Positions 63,495-64,000 of a stretch of DNA of 64,000 nt are shown in pieces. The position numbers and the translations under genes were made by a program. The notes beneath the pieces are model-generated. The model was not told where the DNA came from. It did not search any database and saw nothing but the letters and a program-made list of their open reading frames with translations. The DNA is from Volutella citrinella (taxonomy: Eukaryota; Ascomycota; Sordariomycetes; Hypocreales; Nectriaceae): assembly GCA_034401135.1 (NCBI GenBank), contig JAWZSP010000009.1:1860001-1924000 (forward strand), in the 5' to 3' direction. Within the stretch, counting starts at the first letter, position 1; every line of letters begins with the position of its first letter.

Positions 63495-64000
63495 TTAGAC
63501 TGAGTAGTCCTTGGGAGGGTTAAGTCCGTCAGGCAGCTCCACAACGTCCTCGTAGTAGGTAGGGGCGGGGCTGTTCTTCCAAGTCTTCTTGATGGGGCCG
63601 TAGACCTTGCGCCCAGACTTGCTGTCCTCAAGCTTCAGGTTGGGCGCGGGGTACTGCTTGTTGCCCTTTGACTTTGAGTTGAAGTAGCCGGCGTACGAGG
63701 CGTTCCAAAAGGCCTTGTCGAGGTCGGCCTGCTTGTACTGGCGGACCTTGTCGCCCGTCTTCTTGGCGACGAGGTCGTAGACGTTGGCGCCGACGTCGAA
63801 GCGGCCGAGGGTGGGCAGGTCCCAGTTGGCCTCGACGGTGGCAATCTCCGAGTAGTGGTTGTAGAAGTTCTTGTCCGTGGTGCCGTGCAGGGCCTCGGGG
63901 ACGGCGTCGCCGACGAGGATGGCGAGGATGCGGTTGCGGATCGAGTACGTCTCGTTCTCGTCAAAGGTGACGACGACGAGGGTGTTGTCCATGAAGTTCT
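63495..64000 (-). CDS. Acid phosphatase (phosphoesterase family), 5' part off window
   Basis: Partial gene, last 168 codons only; the 5' part lies beyond 64000 and the frame is open at the edge. The visible part has the signature of PF04185-type fungal acid phosphatases: NTLVVVTFDENETYS, then NRILAILVGDAVPEALHGTTDKNFYNHYS with the conserved His-rich turn (shown partly: NRILAILVGDAVP), WDLPTLGRFD and a C-terminal Tyr/Pro-rich tail ending in PPKDYSV. The family removes phosphate from phosphomonoesters, usually outside the cell. The start and signal peptide cannot be seen. It is on the minus strand. Confidence 0.87.
   Translation of the reverse strand, partial: NFMDNTLVVVTFDENETYSIRNRILAILVGDAVPEALHGTTDKNFYNHYSEIATVEANWDLPTLGRFDVGANVYDLVAKKTGDKVRQYKQADLDKAFWNASYAGYFNSKSKGNKQYPAPNLKLEDSKSGRKVYGPIKKTWKNSPAPTYYEDVVELPDGLNPPKDYSV

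Overview
The window is nuclear DNA of a filamentous ascomycete (Pezizomycotina). A Sordariomycete, perhaps Hypocreales, is my inference from gene content. The signs are short introns (about 45-110 nt) with GTRNGT-type donors and CTRAY-type branch sites, four Zn2Cys6 transcription factors, a HET-domain protein, a DUF6604 protein, two SAT4/PTH11-type rhodopsin-fold membrane proteins, a WSC protein and an intron-bearing tRNA. I support 29 complete protein genes, one gene cut by the right edge and one tRNA. Exon joins were worked out by eye from phase, splice signals and family similarity. No transcript or database data were used.

Layout. 0-17 kb: a four-pass membrane protein, a Zn2Cys6 regulator, a rhodopsin-fold protein, a secreted TAP-type hydrolase, an HSL-type esterase, an Ohr/OsmC peroxidase, a second rhodopsin-fold protein, then 3.7 kb with no gene I can support. 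17-24 kb: GNAT acetyltransferase, F-box protein and a DUF6604 gene broken by one in-frame TAG. 24-30 kb: a divergent module of benzaldehyde-lyase-like ThDP enzyme, SDR and aldehyde dehydrogenase. 30-38 kb: a small secreted HEXXH protein, a charged coiled-coil protein with a poly-Glu tract, and an FHA-kinase with a repeat tail. 38-46 kb: a second module of MFS monocarboxylate-type carrier, Zn2Cys6 regulator, cyclase-family hydrolase and Baeyer-Villiger monooxygenase. 46-64 kb: tRNA-Ala-like gene, WSC protein, membrane-anchored SDR, Zn2Cys6 regulator, Nudix hydrolase, HET protein, an orphan secreted protein, an NmrA-like reductase divergent from a Zn2Cys6 regulator, a CCC1-type metal transporter and the 3' end of an acid phosphatase.

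How genes may work together. The BVMO, cyclase-family hydrolase, carrier and regulator look like a catabolic cluster for a cyclic ketone or aromatic-derived ketone. The ThDP lyase, SDR and aldehyde dehydrogenase 8 kb away would suit cleavage of an acyloin or dione and oxidation of the resulting aldehyde. The promoters of the ThDP/SDR, MFS/regulator and cyclase/BVMO pairs each carry three copies of CCCGCA. Both gene starts of the MFS/regulator pair are preceded by a CCG-N6-CCG-N6-CCG triad. This suggests, but does not prove, one regulon governed by the regulator at 39448-41199.
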